This document shows, one piece after another, positions 17,978 to 27,556 of a stretch of DNA of 64,000 nt. The first letter of the stretch is position 1. The number at the start of each line of letters is the position of its first letter. The DNA is from Thiohalophilus thiocyanatoxydans (GTDB lineage Bacteria; Pseudomonadota; Gammaproteobacteria; UBA6429; Thiohalophilaceae), in NCBI RefSeq assembly GCF_004366735.1, contig NZ_SOQX01000001.1:620001-684000 (forward strand). Direction: 5' to 3'. Below the pieces are notes generated by a model. It saw only the letters and a list, made by a program, of their open reading frames with translations, had not been told where the DNA came from and made no database searches. The translations under genes were made by a program, and so were the position numbers.

Positions 17978-20047
17978 ATGCAACGCAGTTACTCTATTTT
18001 GTCCGGCATGATATTGGGCTGGTCGATCATCGGCGGTGTTCAGGCGGAGTCGACTTCGATTATTGACGTCGAAGCGGATCGCCATGCTGGATCGGGACAG
18101 ATGACACAACAGTCGCAGAGTACCGAGCAGGCTCCTCCCGCTGACGGGGGAGAATGGTTGAGGGCTCTGCCGGGTGTTGGTGGTGTCAAGATGGGGGCGC
18201 ATGGCGTCGATCCGGTCATTCGGGGTCAAAAACAGAATCAACTGAATGTATTGCTCGATGGTGCCTATGTCTTTGGTGGCTGTCCCAATCGTATGGATCC
18301 CCCCTCTTCCTACGCCGGTCCGGCAACTTACGATCAGTTGACCGTGATCCGGGGTGTGCAAAGTCTGCTCTATGGCAGCGGCGGTTCCGGAGGAACCGTA
18401 TTGTTCGAAAGAACGGAACCGGTGTTTACGGAGGATAAAAATTATCGTGTTGAGTTGGGGGCAAACTATGCTTCCAATGGTGATGCGAAAGGCGCGCATG
18501 CTGATGTTGCTACCGGCGGTGAATCAGGGTTCGTCCGTGCAATTGTGGATACCAGCTCTGCCAATAGCTATGAGGATGGCGACGGGAACAAGGTACGCTC
18601 CGGTTATGACGAGACGGGTGGCGTTCTGGATCTGGGTTATCGTCCCGATGCAGACAGCAAGTTGTCACTCAGTCTGGAGGCAAGCCGGGGTGAAGATATC
18701 GAATATGCCGGTGCCAACATGGATGCACCGATCAGCGATCATGACCTGATTAAACTGGGGTACGAAAGCCGTACCGGATCGGGACGGTTCAGCGGCTTTG
18801 ACGCCGAGCTGTACAGCTCGGCGGTGGAGCATGTGATGGATAACTATTCCCTGCGCACCAACAATAATATGTGGATGCGGGTGCCGTCAGAATCGGATAC
18901 CACAGGCGGCCGAATCGAGGGGGATTTGCTTCTGGGGAAGGGGCTGTTGACGTTAGGTCTGGATGTGATGAAAAACGACCGCGATGCGACCCGTTACGGT
19001 GGTCCCGCCGGCAACGAACCGACAATGATCAACTCTTATATGTGGCCAGGGGTCAGTATCGAGCAGTGGGGGATGGTGGCCGAATATGCCGCCGAGTTGA
19101 CGCCGGACAAGCGTTATACAGCAGGGTTGCGTATTGATCAGGTGGACGCCTCGGCCAGCAAGGCCGATCTGGAACCGGCGGCGACCTGGGGTGACAGTCC
19201 GAATACGCTCTACAGCGATTATTATGGCAAGACGGCGACACCGAGTGATGAAACCAATGTCGGCGCGTTGTTGCGCTATGAGCAGGATCTGGCTGACCAG
19301 CCTGTTACCCTGTTCACCGGATTGAGCCGCACCGTGCGTACTGCCGATGCCACCGAGCGCTTCATGGCCTCTGATAACATGACCGCCAGTTCTATCTGGG
19401 TCGGCAACCCCGACCTGGAACCCGAGGCACATCATCAGATCGATGCGGGCCTGGATTATCAGGGAGAACGAAGCCGCGGTTCACTGACGATTTACTATGA
19501 TCGGGTCAACGATTACATCCTGCGGGACCGGGCCCGTGGCCAGGATGGTGTGTTGCGCTCGGATCTGGCAACGGTTTATCGGAATGTGGATGCCGAGCTG
19601 TACGGGGTCGATCTGGAAGGATCACATCAGTGGAGTAATCGCTGGTCCAGTGATTTGAGTATTGCCTATGTCCGGGCCACCAACACCACCGAGTCACGAC
19701 CCATTGCCCAGACGCCGCCGCTGGAAGGCACGCTCAGTCTGGAATACCGCAAAACTGACTGGAGACTGGGTGCAGAGCTACGCGCCGTCGCCGAACAGAG
19801 TCGGGTGGAGGATGACATTAACACGGACAGCGGTCTGGACGCGGGTCAGACAGCCGGGTTCACCGTCTATAACCTGTACGGCACTTACCGGCTCAACAAA
19901 CAGAGCAAGATCAACTTCGGTGTGGATAACGTTACCGACAAGACCTACGCCGAACATCTGAACAAGCCCAGTGCCTTCGACACCACCGTGGTCCAGGTCA
20001 ACGAGCCGGGACGATCATACTGGGCCAAAGTCAACGTCGTATTTTGA
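17978..20047 (+). CDS. oprC: TonB-dependent copper receptor (OprC/NosA type)
   Basis: A 689-residue outer-membrane receptor with a signal peptide (cleaved after VQA). The plug domain has LRALPGVGGVKMGAHGVDPVIRG and the family marker GGCPNRMDPPSSYA, which includes the Cys and Met ligands of copper receptors. A long beta-barrel follows, ending WAKVNVVF with a C-terminal Phe. Takes up copper, energised by TonB (divergent gene). Together with CusCBA and CopA it indicates a cell that both acquires and exports copper, consistent with a need for cuproenzymes. Confidence 0.93.
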   Translation: MQRSYSILSGMILGWSIIGGVQAESTSIIDVEADRHAGSGQMTQQSQSTEQAPPADGGEWLRALPGVGGVKMGAHGVDPVIRGQKQNQLNVLLDGAYVFGGCPNRMDPPSSYAGPATYDQLTVIRGVQSLLYGSGGSGGTVLFERTEPVFTEDKNYRVELGANYASNGDAKGAHADVATGGESGFVRAIVDTSSANSYEDGDGNKVRSGYDETGGVLDLGYRPDADSKLSLSLEASRGEDIEYAGANMDAPISDHDLIKLGYESRTGSGRFSGFDAELYSSAVEHVMDNYSLRTNNNMWMRVPSESDTTGGRIEGDLLLGKGLLTLGLDVMKNDRDATRYGGPAGNEPTMINSYMWPGVSIEQWGMVAEYAAELTPDKRYTAGLRIDQVDASASKADLEPAATWGDSPNTLYSDYYGKTATPSDETNVGALLRYEQDLADQPVTLFTGLSRTVRTADATERFMASDNMTASSIWVGNPDLEPEAHHQIDAGLDYQGERSRGSLTIYYDRVNDYILRDRARGQDGVLRSDLATVYRNVDAELYGVDLEGSHQWSNRWSSDLSIAYVRATNTTESRPIAQTPPLEGTLSLEYRKTDWRLGAELRAVAEQSRVEDDINTDSGLDAGQTAGFTVYNLYGTYRLNKQSKINFGVDNVTDKTYAEHLNKPSAFDTTVVQVNEPGRSYWAKVNVVF

Positions 20048-20397
20048 AGAGATAACCACCAAGACGCCAAGACACCAAGTAAAAATTAATTATATAAAAG
20101 CCTGGTGTTCTGGTGTCTTGGTGGTGAGCACTTTTATTTTGTTGCGTATTTTTATGAGGCAGGCCAGAGACGTAGGTCAGGTTGCGCACAGCGCTACCTG
20201 ACATTCCCCATATCGGCAGGGGTGTCACGCCGGCAACGCCGGCGTGACCTGCAGGGTTAGTCAGAGTATAAAGTGGGGATGAGTTTGGAGCAGTCGTTTA
20301 GATTCGCCAGTAACCATTTGAACCACGAAGACTCGAAGTCACGAAATGTTTAAATATTTATTTTCTTGGTGTCTTCGCGTCTTGGTGGTGAGCGCTT
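20048..20397. repeat. Repeat block: two inverted CCAAGACA/CGAAGTCA arm pairs and two REP-like hairpins
   Basis: Holds no gene. Arm pair 1 is at about 20053-20078 and 20107-20127 (ACCACCAAGACG...GTCTTGGTGGT). A REP-like hairpin at 20169-20208 (GTCAGGTTGCGC...GCGCTACCTGAC) recurs inverted at 52108-52147. A perfect 11-bp hairpin lies at 20224-20248 (GTCACGCCGGC, AAC, GCCGGCGTGAC). Arm pair 2 is at about 20320-20345 and 20368-20394. It separates convergent oprC and the sigma-54 regulator gene. Confidence 0.8.
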
Positions 20398-21351
20398 TTA
20401 CTCAATGGCGTATTTTTTTATACGGTAGATCAGCGCGCTGCGGGTGATGCCGAGCAGCCGGGCGGCTTTGCTCTGGTTGCCGGTGACGCGCTCCAGTGCC
20501 TGGCGAATCATGCTCGCTTCCAGGTCATCAAGCTGTACGCCCGTACCGGGCAGTTGCAGTGAATCCTCCTGACCGGGACTGACGGGACGGACAATCTCCG
20601 CCGGGAGGTTGCCGGCATCGAGGCTCTTGCCGGGCAGCAGCACTAACATGCGCTCGCAGAAGTTACGCAGTTCGCGCACGTTGCCGGGCCAGGTGTAAGC
20701 CTGCAGGGCCTCAATGGCGGCAGTGGTATAACGGGGCGCATCCAGGCGATGGTAGATCGCCAGGCGTGCTGTCAGCTTGCCCAGCAGCAGTTCGATATCG
20801 GAAAAACGTTCGCGCAACGGTGGCAGATGCAGCGGTACCACGTTCAGGCGGTAATAGAGATCTTCACGGAACAGACCTTCCTTCACCAGCGTATACAGAT
20901 CCCGGTTACTGGCGGCAATGATTCGCACATCCACCTTTTCTGTCGTGGTCTGACCCAGCGGCTGGATCTCGCCCGATTCGAGAAAACGCAGGAGCTTGAC
21001 CTGTACCGGCAGGGGCAGTTCGGCAACCTCATCCAGAAACAGGGTGCCGCCGTCGGCGGCCTTGAGCTTGCCCGGCTGATCCTGATGGGCATCGGTGAAT
21101 GCGCCGCGCCGGTAACCGAACAGTTCGGTCTCGACCAGGTTATCGGGCAGGGCAGCGCAATTAATATTGATCATCGGCGTGCGGTTGCGCGAGCTCGTCT
21201 GGTGCATGGCCTGCGCCAACAGCTCCTTGCCGGTACCGGTTTCGCCGCTGATCAGGGTGGTGACCTCGGTGGCGGCGATTAACTGTGCCGAGCGCAGGGT
21301 GGCAAGAAAGGCCGGAGCCTGGCCCAGTAGATGTGTGAATGCGTCATTCAT
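20398..21351 (-). CDS. Sigma-54-dependent transcriptional activator without receiver domain
   Basis: A 317-residue enhancer-binding protein: AAA+ domain from about residue 8 (Walker A GETGTGKE, Walker B GGTLFLDEV) and a C-terminal Fis-type helix-turn-helix (NQSKAARLLGITRSALIYRIKKY). There is no N-terminal sensory domain, like PspF. The sigma-54 contact loop reads GAFTDA rather than GAFTGA, a known natural variant. The ATG at 21351 overlaps the stop of the upstream membrane-protein gene (ATGA), so the two are coupled; a longer in-frame start at 21483 would run inside that gene and is rejected. Targets unknown. Confidence 0.85.
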   Translation of the reverse strand: MNDAFTHLLGQAPAFLATLRSAQLIAATEVTTLISGETGTGKELLAQAMHQTSSRNRTPMININCAALPDNLVETELFGYRRGAFTDAHQDQPGKLKAADGGTLFLDEVAELPLPVQVKLLRFLESGEIQPLGQTTTEKVDVRIIAASNRDLYTLVKEGLFREDLYYRLNVVPLHLPPLRERFSDIELLLGKLTARLAIYHRLDAPRYTTAAIEALQAYTWPGNVRELRNFCERMLVLLPGKSLDAGNLPAEIVRPVSPGQEDSLQLPGTGVQLDDLEASMIRQALERVTGNQSKAARLLGITRSALIYRIKKYAIE

Positions 21352-22061
21352 GGCAAATTTCCCACAGCAACATGTTGATGACCGTGCGCCCAGGTCAGAT
21401 AAAAGCTTATGATAGCCAATACTATCAACAGTAAGCCCACGCCGATTTTGACCTGGGTCAAGCGGGACAGCCTTGCTATCCATCCGGTTAATATACCGGC
21501 GGTCATTACCGAAGGCAAAGTCCCGAGACCGAAACTCAACATGAACAGCGCACCGTAACCGGCGTTACCACTGGTACCCGAGATAATCAGTGCGGAATAA
21601 ACCAGTCCGCAGGGCAACCAGCCCCAGATCAGGCCGAACAGCCAGGCATGCCAGGGGGAGCGCACCGGAATCAGTTTCTGCCCCCAGGGTTGCAGGCGGC
21701 TCCACAGCGGCTTACCCAGATGCTCGACCATGGCAAAACGGGGGAACCAGTCGGCCAGATAGAGACCGATACCGACCATTATGGCGCTGGCGATACCTTG
21801 CAGGATCAGGTGCCCGGCATCGGGACTGAGGATATTGAACAGGCTGTCACCCAGCCAGCCCAGCAGGGCACCGGCGGCCGTATAGCTGGTGATACGGCCG
21901 AAGTTATAAGCAAAAATGTAGCGCAACAGCTGCCAGCGATGTTCACGGATCGACGGCGGCAGGCTGAAAGTCAACGCGCCAATGATCCCGCCACACATTC
22001 CCAGGCAATGCAGACTGCTGAACAGCCCGACGATAAAGGCACTGACCAGGGTAATGTCCAT
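21348..22061 (-). CDS. SafE/TauE-like (DsbD_2-type) six-helix membrane protein
   Basis: A 237-residue membrane protein with about six segments. The first helix contains the conserved FSSLHCLGMCGGIIGAL with paired cysteines; a second motif, WGWLPCGLVYSAL, is also family-typical. Usually annotated sulfite exporter TauE/SafE family or cytochrome c biogenesis membrane region. Homologues are often next to copper or cbb3-oxidase assembly genes. A role in copper or thiol transfer across the inner membrane is inference. Translationally coupled to the sigma-54 activator. Confidence 0.85.
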   Translation of the reverse strand: MDITLVSAFIVGLFSSLHCLGMCGGIIGALTFSLPPSIREHRWQLLRYIFAYNFGRITSYTAAGALLGWLGDSLFNILSPDAGHLILQGIASAIMVGIGLYLADWFPRFAMVEHLGKPLWSRLQPWGQKLIPVRSPWHAWLFGLIWGWLPCGLVYSALIISGTSGNAGYGALFMLSFGLGTLPSVMTAGILTGWIARLSRLTQVKIGVGLLLIVLAIISFYLTWAHGHQHVAVGNLP

Positions 22062-22130
22062 TTAAATCAACGCTCGCCCAGGAAATAAAGCCGCATCATA
22101 ACATTACTCGACTGCCGCTACCTGTCGGGA

Positions 22131-22187
22131 GTCGGGAGTCGGAAATCGGAAATCGGAAATCGGAAATCGGAAATCGGAAATCGGAAC
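22131..22187. repeat. 7-base tandem array (GAAATCG)
   Basis: About six GAAATCG units preceded by GGGAGTC variants and followed by ACTCAGCACTCCG. The ACTCAGC end supplies the stop codon and last residues of the HDOD gene (stop at 22188-22190). Confidence 0.9.
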
Positions 22188-23045
22188 TCAGCACTCCGTC
22201 AGTTCCGGGTGCATCGCCTGCAAAACATACTGCAGCGTCTGCCGGGACTCATCGGTCAGGTCATCCCCTTCGCCGGGGTCCAGATCCAGCATGTCCCAGA
22301 TACGGGTATCGACAGGCAGATCGGCATTCGGGCTGATAGGAGCTTCAATGGTGTTACCGATGGCGTTGGCCAGATACACGATAGCGGATTGTCGGATGTC
22401 GTGTTTCGCCAGGGCGGGTTGATGATGAAGGGCTACCGCTTCGATCACCGCTTCGGGCATGCGCCATTGGTGCAGCAAGAGGGCGCCAACTTCGGCATGG
22501 TCCGCACCGAAGAGATCCCGCTCAATGTGGCACAGCCTGTTCTCACCCTGACGGGCCCGGGCCAGAACCTCGCGGGATTTTTCTGGTCCCAGTAAATACA
22601 TCACCAGTTTACCCATATCGTGGAGCAGACCGGCGATAAACAGGCGCTCGGTATTCGCGATCTGCATGCGTTCGCCCACAGTCCGGGCGGCACTGGCCAC
22701 GGCGAGGCTGTGGCGCCAGAATTGTTCTGGGGTGACCACGCCTTCGGGGAACTGGTTGTATTGTCTGATCAGGGCCGTGGCCATGACAATGTCTCTCAAC
22801 CCGTGCGGGCCGACAAGGGTGATGGCCGTGGAAATATCGTCAATCTGTGGTGGCAAGTTATAAAAGGGACTGTTGACGATTTTCAGGATACGGTTTGTCA
22901 GTGTGGTATCTTGCTGAAGTATTCCGGCGATATCCGCGGTACTGCAGGCGAGATCGTTGATCATCGTGTTAAGACGCGCGACGATGCCGGGCAGAGTAAT
23001 CTCTTCCAGGCGGTCATAAAGCCGGGGGTCGATAGCGGGCGCCAT
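22188..23045 (-). CDS. HDOD-domain signalling protein
   Basis: A 285-residue HDOD protein. The HDOD core runs about 15-210, with LPGIVARLNTMINDLACSTADIAGILQQDTTLT, the NSPFYN motif and LFIAGLLHDMGKLVM containing the H-D pair. Lacks GGDEF/EAL domains. HDOD proteins act in signalling and stress regulation; partners unknown. Its C-terminal residues and stop are formed by repeat DNA, suggesting the original 3' end was altered. Confidence 0.9.
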   Translation of the reverse strand: MAPAIDPRLYDRLEEITLPGIVARLNTMINDLACSTADIAGILQQDTTLTNRILKIVNSPFYNLPPQIDDISTAITLVGPHGLRDIVMATALIRQYNQFPEGVVTPEQFWRHSLAVASAARTVGERMQIANTERLFIAGLLHDMGKLVMYLLGPEKSREVLARARQGENRLCHIERDLFGADHAEVGALLLHQWRMPEAVIEAVALHHQPALAKHDIRQSAIVYLANAIGNTIEAPISPNADLPVDTRIWDMLDLDPGEGDDLTDESRQTLQYVLQAMHPELTEC

Positions 23046-23157
23046 GCTGCCGGGGAGTATCCTGTCATTAGTCGATGTGAGCGGGTCCGGATCAGCGTGA
23101 TCCGTCGCGGTCGATTATAAGGGGGATCCACGCTGTGATAATGAGGCCATTGTGTGA

Positions 23158-23180
23158 ATACTTTCACGTTTTCAAAGTAT
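23158..23180. promoter_or_regulatory. Inverted repeat in the HDOD/copA divergent region
   Basis: ATACTTT (23158-23164) and AAAGTAT (23174-23180) with a 9-base spacer, 63 bases before the copA start. Plausible operator for copper-responsive control of copA; no regulator is adjacent. Confidence 0.4.
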
Positions 23181-23243
23181 GGGTTTGAGTCGGGGCAAGT
23201 GGCCCGGTCATTCGGCTCCTGAATTAATCAAGAGGTATTGGCG

Positions 23244-25469
23244 ATGAGTGCGACCCGACTCTCCATCAGTGGTATGAGCTGCGCCGGTTGCGTGACCAGT
23301 GTTGAGCAGGCGCTGCAGGCGGTGCCCGGCGTCGAGCAGGCGGCGGTGAATTTCGCCGAACACACTGCCACGGTCGAGGGCGATGTAAGCGCTGACAAAC
23401 TGGTAGAGGCTGTCAAACAGGCCGGTTACGACGCCGCCGAGATGAAAGGGCAGAATGCCGAGGCCGACAAGGAGGCGGCGGAGATGGCCCACTACCGCCG
23501 CCTGCTGCGCAAGACCGCGGTGGCGGGGCTGCTCGGGGTGCCACTGGTGATCGGCGACATGGGCGGGCTGTTGCCGGCGCTGAATACCAAGCTGGGCCAG
23601 CCGATCTGGCTGCTGCTGGGGCTGCTCACCCTGGGGGTGCTGATCTACGCCGGGGGCCATTTCTTCACCGGTGCCTGGAAGGCCTTTCGGGTCCACAACG
23701 CCAATATGGATACCCTGATCGCGCTGGGTACCGGCTCTGCCTGGGTCTATTCCATGGTGGTGGTGCTGTTCCCCGAGACGGTCCCGACCCTGGCTCAGCA
23801 CGCCTATTTCGAGGCGGCAGTGGTGATCATCGCCCTGGTCAATCTGGGCGGGGCGCTGGAGATGCGCGCCCGGGGCAAGACCTCCGAGGCGATCCGTCGG
23901 CTCATTGGCCTGCAGCCGCGGACCGCGCGGGTGGTGCGCGAGGGCAAGGAACAGGACGTGCCCATCGACGAGGTTGGTCTGGGCGAGACCCTGCGCATCC
24001 GCCCCGGCGAGCGGATCCCGGTGGACGGTGACATGATCGACGGCCACTCCAGTGTCGACGAATCGATGCTCACCGGTGAGCCATTGCCAGTAGCCAAGCA
24101 GGTGGGCGACGAAGTGGTCGCCGGCACCATCAACGTCAGCGGCACCTTCCTGTTCCAGTCCAAACGCATCGGCGCCGACACGGTGCTGGCGCAGATCATC
24201 GAGATGGTGCGCCGCGCCCAGTCGAGCAAACCGGCCATTGGCCGGCTGGTGGACAAGGTCGCGGGGGTGTTCGTGCCGGCGGTGCTGCTGGTCGCGGTGG
24301 CCACGTTCCTGATCTGGTATAACCTGGGAGGACCGGTATTGCTCAGCCATGCCATCGTCGCGACCGTGACGGTGCTGATCATCGCCTGTCCCTGTGCGCT
24401 GGGGCTGGCCACCCCCATCTCCATCATGGTCGGGGTCGGCAAGGCCGCTGAACACGGCATCCTGATCCGTAACGGCGAGGCCCTGCAGCAGGCAGGCAAG
24501 CTGGAGGCGATCGTGCTGGACAAGACCGGTACCGTGACCGTCGGGCGTCCGACCGTGACCCATCTGGTGCCGGCGCCCGATTACAGCGAGGAACAGCTGC
24601 TGCAACTGGCCGCCAGCCTGGAGCAGGGCTCCGAACACCCGCTGGCCCACGCCATTGTCGAGGCGGCAAAACAGCGCGAGATCACCCTCTCCGAGATCCA
24701 GCAGTTCGAGGCGATCACCGGCCAGGGGGTGAGCGCCCGGCTCGATGGTGAGCCGGGCTATCTGGGCAACGCCCGCCTGATGCAGCGCCAGGGCATCGAT
24801 ATCGGCGAACTGGAGGGCCAGGCGCAACAGCTGGCCGGGCAGGCACAAACGCCCATGTACCTGGCCCGGGGTCAGCGGCTGGTCGGCATCGTGGCGGTGG
24901 CCGATCCGATCAAGGCGGACTCGAGTGCAGCGATCCGGCGCCTGCAACAGCTGGGGCTGAAGGTGATCATGCTCACCGGCGACAGCGAGGCGACGGCGCA
25001 GGCGGTGGCCCACCAGGTCGGGATCGACGCGGTGATCGCCGAAGTCCTGCCGCAGGACAAGAACCGGCATATCGAACAACTGCAGCAACAGGGGCAGATC
25101 GTGGCCATGGTGGGCGATGGCATTAACGATGCGCCGGCACTGGCCCAGGCCGATGTCGGTTTCGCCATCGGCAGCGGCACCGACGTGGCCATCGAGAGCG
25201 CCGACGTCACCCTGATGCGCGGCTCACTGCATGGGGTGGCCGACGCCATCGCCATCTCCCACGCTACCCTGCGTAACATCAAGCAGAACCTGTTCGGCGC
25301 GTTTGTCTATAACAGCCTGGGCATCCCGGTGGCCGCCGGGATTCTCTATCCGTTGATGGGGGTCATGCTGAATCCAATGATCGCCGGCGCCGCCATGGCC
25401 ATGTCCTCGGTGACCGTGGTGAGTAACGCCAACCGCCTGCGCTGGTTTAAATCGGGAGCCCAATCATGA
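23244..25469 (+). CDS. copA: Copper-exporting P1B-type ATPase
   Basis: A 741-residue P-type ATPase. One N-terminal HMA domain with metal site GMSCAGC (about 10-16), actuator TGEP motif ([10 protein letters not shown]), membrane metal site C382-P-C384, phosphorylated Asp in DKTGT (D426), the SEHPLAHA motif and hinge [10 protein letters not shown]. These define a Cu(I) exporter. The ATG at 23244 has AGAGG 8 bases upstream; an in-frame TTG two codons earlier is less likely. Overlaps the next gene by 4 bases. Exports cytoplasmic Cu+ for CusCBA to clear from the periplasm. Confidence 0.96.
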   Translation: MSATRLSISGMSCAGCVTSVEQALQAVPGVEQAAVNFAEHTATVEGDVSADKLVEAVKQAGYDAAEMKGQNAEADKEAAEMAHYRRLLRKTAVAGLLGVPLVIGDMGGLLPALNTKLGQPIWLLLGLLTLGVLIYAGGHFFTGAWKAFRVHNANMDTLIALGTGSAWVYSMVVVLFPETVPTLAQHAYFEAAVVIIALVNLGGALEMRARGKTSEAIRRLIGLQPRTARVVREGKEQDVPIDEVGLGETLRIRPGERIPVDGDMIDGHSSVDESMLTGEPLPVAKQVGDEVVAGTINVSGTFLFQSKRIGADTVLAQIIEMVRRAQSSKPAIGRLVDKVAGVFVPAVLLVAVATFLIWYNLGGPVLLSHAIVATVTVLIIACPCALGLATPISIMVGVGKAAEHGILIRNGEALQQAGKLEAIVLDKTGTVTVGRPTVTHLVPAPDYSEEQLLQLAASLEQGSEHPLAHAIVEAAKQREITLSEIQQFEAITGQGVSARLDGEPGYLGNARLMQRQGIDIGELEGQAQQLAGQAQTPMYLARGQRLVGIVAVADPIKADSSAAIRRLQQLGLKVIMLTGDSEATAQAVAHQVGIDAVIAEVLPQDKNRHIEQLQQQGQIVAMVGDGINDAPALAQADVGFAIGSGTDVAIESADVTLMRGSLHGVADAIAISHATLRNIKQNLFGAFVYNSLGIPVAAGILYPLMGVMLNPMIAGAAMAMSSVTVVSNANRLRWFKSGAQS

Positions 25470-25828
25470 TCTGGCTGGTTAATCTTCTGGGGCTGGTTCT
25501 GATGCTGGCCATTGTCTGGTGGTTCTGGCTGGCCAAACCCGCCAGCGTGCAACGCCGCGCTGACAGCGACAGCGTCGATATCCTGGTGGACGACGGCGTC
25601 TACACCCCCTCGCGCATTGAAGTCCCCGCCAACCAGCCGATCACCCTGCGCTTTTTACGCAAGGACCCCAGCCCCTGTGCCGAACAGGTGATCTTTTCCG
25701 ATTTCAACATCAGCGCCGAACTGCCGGTGGATCAATACAAAGAGATCACCCTCACGCCACAGGAAAAAGGCGAATACGACTTCACCTGCCAGATGCAAAT
25801 GTACCGTGGTACGCTCGTCGTCACATGA
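25466..25828 (+). CDS. Membrane-anchored cupredoxin-like protein
   Basis: A 120-residue protein: one N-terminal hydrophobic anchor (about 3-22), then a periplasmic cupredoxin_1-type beta domain with [33 protein letters not shown] and C-terminal [15 protein letters not shown] containing Cys and Met ligands. Its start overlaps the copA stop (ATGA), so it is translated with the exporter. It could accept copper leaving CopA or buffer periplasmic copper; the detailed role is inference. Confidence 0.88.
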   Translation: MIWLVNLLGLVLMLAIVWWFWLAKPASVQRRADSDSVDILVDDGVYTPSRIEVPANQPITLRFLRKDPSPCAEQVIFSDFNISAELPVDQYKEITLTPQEKGEYDFTCQMQMYRGTLVVT

Positions 25829-26310
25829 CGACGAAGGGCCGAGTGACGAGGGACGAGTGACGAGGAAAAAACATTTTGTCTGTAGGAGCGCTCCGTCGTG
25901 ACAGGGATAGGGTGCGTTCCACGCACCGTCACCCTGGAATCGTGATCAGGTCGTGAAGTATGGGAAAGTGAACCACTAAGACGCGAAGACACGAAGAAGA
26001 ATATTATTTTATAACTTCGAGACTTCGAGACTTCGAGACTTCGTGTCTTCGTGGTTAAAATGCTTACAGGGGCAGCAGAAAATAGGGGTAGGGTGCGTAC
26101 TATGTACCATCATCTCGGGATCGAGAAGGGGTCGTGAAATAAGGAAAGAGCAAACCACGAAGACACGAAGAATATTATTTTATAACTTCGAGACTTCGTG
26201 GTTAAAATATTGATACAAGCACAACAGAAAATGAGTATGTTTCAGAAAAAATATTATTTGTTGGGGCATTTCCCCTCGTCCCTCGTCACTCGTCCCTCGG
26301 CCCTGTTCTT
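25829..26310. repeat. Nested repeat block between the cupredoxin gene and djlA
   Basis: Outer GACGAG-type arms at 25834-25864 and 26272-26302. Inside are two copies of a composite unit (about 25905-26060 and 26085-26212), each made of a GGGTGCGT hairpin-like part, a GGTCGTGAA stretch and inverted CCACGAAG arms around the same AATATTATTTTATAACTTCG core. A REP-like TGTAGGAGCGC end is at 25881. No gene seen. Confidence 0.8.
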
Positions 26311-27135
26311 ATGAGCTGGTGGGGCAAGGTTGTCGGCGGGGCGTTCGGCTTTATGCTGGGCGGGCCCCTGGGTGCGCTGCTGGGCGGGGTGCTCGGTCAT
26401 CAATTTGATCGCGGCCTGAACTTGCAGAAACAACTCGGTGGCCCGTCTCGCCCGGGTGAGCAGGAGCGGGTGCAGATGGCCTTTTTCACCGCGCTGTTCT
26501 CCACCATGGGGTACGTGGCCAAGGCCGACGGGCGGGTGAGTGAAGACGAGATCGCGATGGCCCGCGGGGTGATGCACCAGATGCGTCTTGATGAGCAGCA
26601 AAAACGCGCTGCCATCGAACTGTTTAATCAGGGGAAACAGCCCGATTTTGATCTCGATGCGGTACTGGAGCAGTTCCGCCAGGAGACACGGCGCCGGCGC
26701 ACCCTGCTGCAAATGTTTCTGGAGGTCCTGACCCATGCCGCCTATGCCGACGGTGTCATGCATCCCAGGGAGCAGAATGTGCTGCGCCATATTGCCCAGC
26801 GGCTGGGCTTCAGTGCGGCGCAATTCGAACAGTTACTCGGGATGGTCCAGGCCCAGCGGCAGTTCCATCAGCAACATACCGGCGCCGGCGCGGGTCGCGG
26901 GCCGAGCGGCCGGCCGACGGCCGATCAGTTAAAGCAGGCGTATGAACTGCTGGGCGTGAGTGAAGAGGCCAGCGATGCCGAGATCAAAAAGGCCTATCGG
27001 CGCCAGATGAACCAGCACCACCCGGACAAACTGGTGTCCCGGGGCATGCCCGAGGAGATGATCAAGATGGCCAACGAAAAGGCCCAGGAGATTAAAGAAG
27101 CCCACGAACTGATCAAAAAATCACGTGAAAGTTAA
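26311..27135 (+). CDS. djlA: DjlA, membrane-anchored DnaJ-like co-chaperone
   Basis: A 274-residue protein. N-terminal Gly-rich membrane dimerisation helix (GGAFGFMLGGPLGALLGGVLGH), a central TerB-like helical domain (about 60-185), and a C-terminal J domain with the HPD motif (NQHHPDKLVSRG). This is the DjlA order. It stimulates DnaK at the inner membrane. The start at 26311 lies 9 bases after a GACGAG repeat arm and has no clear ribosome site of its own. Confidence 0.94.
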   Translation: MSWWGKVVGGAFGFMLGGPLGALLGGVLGHQFDRGLNLQKQLGGPSRPGEQERVQMAFFTALFSTMGYVAKADGRVSEDEIAMARGVMHQMRLDEQQKRAAIELFNQGKQPDFDLDAVLEQFRQETRRRRTLLQMFLEVLTHAAYADGVMHPREQNVLRHIAQRLGFSAAQFEQLLGMVQAQRQFHQQHTGAGAGRGPSGRPTADQLKQAYELLGVSEEASDAEIKKAYRRQMNQHHPDKLVSRGMPEEMIKMANEKAQEIKEAHELIKKSRES

Positions 27136-27556
27136 AAAGCCGGCATATCGTTTTGACATAAAAGCACACCACCAAGACACCAAGGCACAAAGAAAATAAT
27201 AGTTGAATACGTCGGGCATCGAATCTTAGTGGTTAATATCGTTCAGGCAAACCAGCGGTCAGGGTGCAATCCGCGCAACGTCACATCGGAATAGAGTGCG
27301 GTGTGAGGTAGGGAAAAGACAAACAAACCACGAAGTCACGAAGTTTTTATTATTAATTTTTACTTGGTGTCTTTGTGTCTTGGTGGTTAAGCTTTTTCAG
27401 AGAGTAGGGTGCGTTTCACGCACCGTCACTTCGGAATAGAGTGTGGTCGTAAAGCAAGGACGGCAGTTGACGAAGAGACCAATACACGAAGAACGAGTTA
27501 ACAATAAAACCTTCGTGTCCTGGTGTCTTCGTGGTTAAGCTTTTGATGTTTCTCGT
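27136..27556. repeat. Repeat block between djlA and the CopD-like gene
   Basis: Inverted CCAAGACA/CGAAGTCA arms (about 27168-27190 with 27226-27236; 27329-27345 with 27362-27390; 27479-27495 with 27512-27540) and two more copies of the GGGTGCGT...ACGCACC / TCGGAATAGAGTG composite seen at 25905-26212. No gene. Confidence 0.75.

Noticed and set aside
22131-22187. GAAATCG and similar arrays as CRISPR arrays
   Set aside because: Units are 7-8 bases with no unique spacers of 25-40 bases, and there are no cas genes.
23208-25088. Long open frame antisense to copA (626 codons)
   Set aside because: It mirrors the GC-rich codon pattern of copA on the other strand, has low-complexity His/Asp/Gln content and no recognisable domain.
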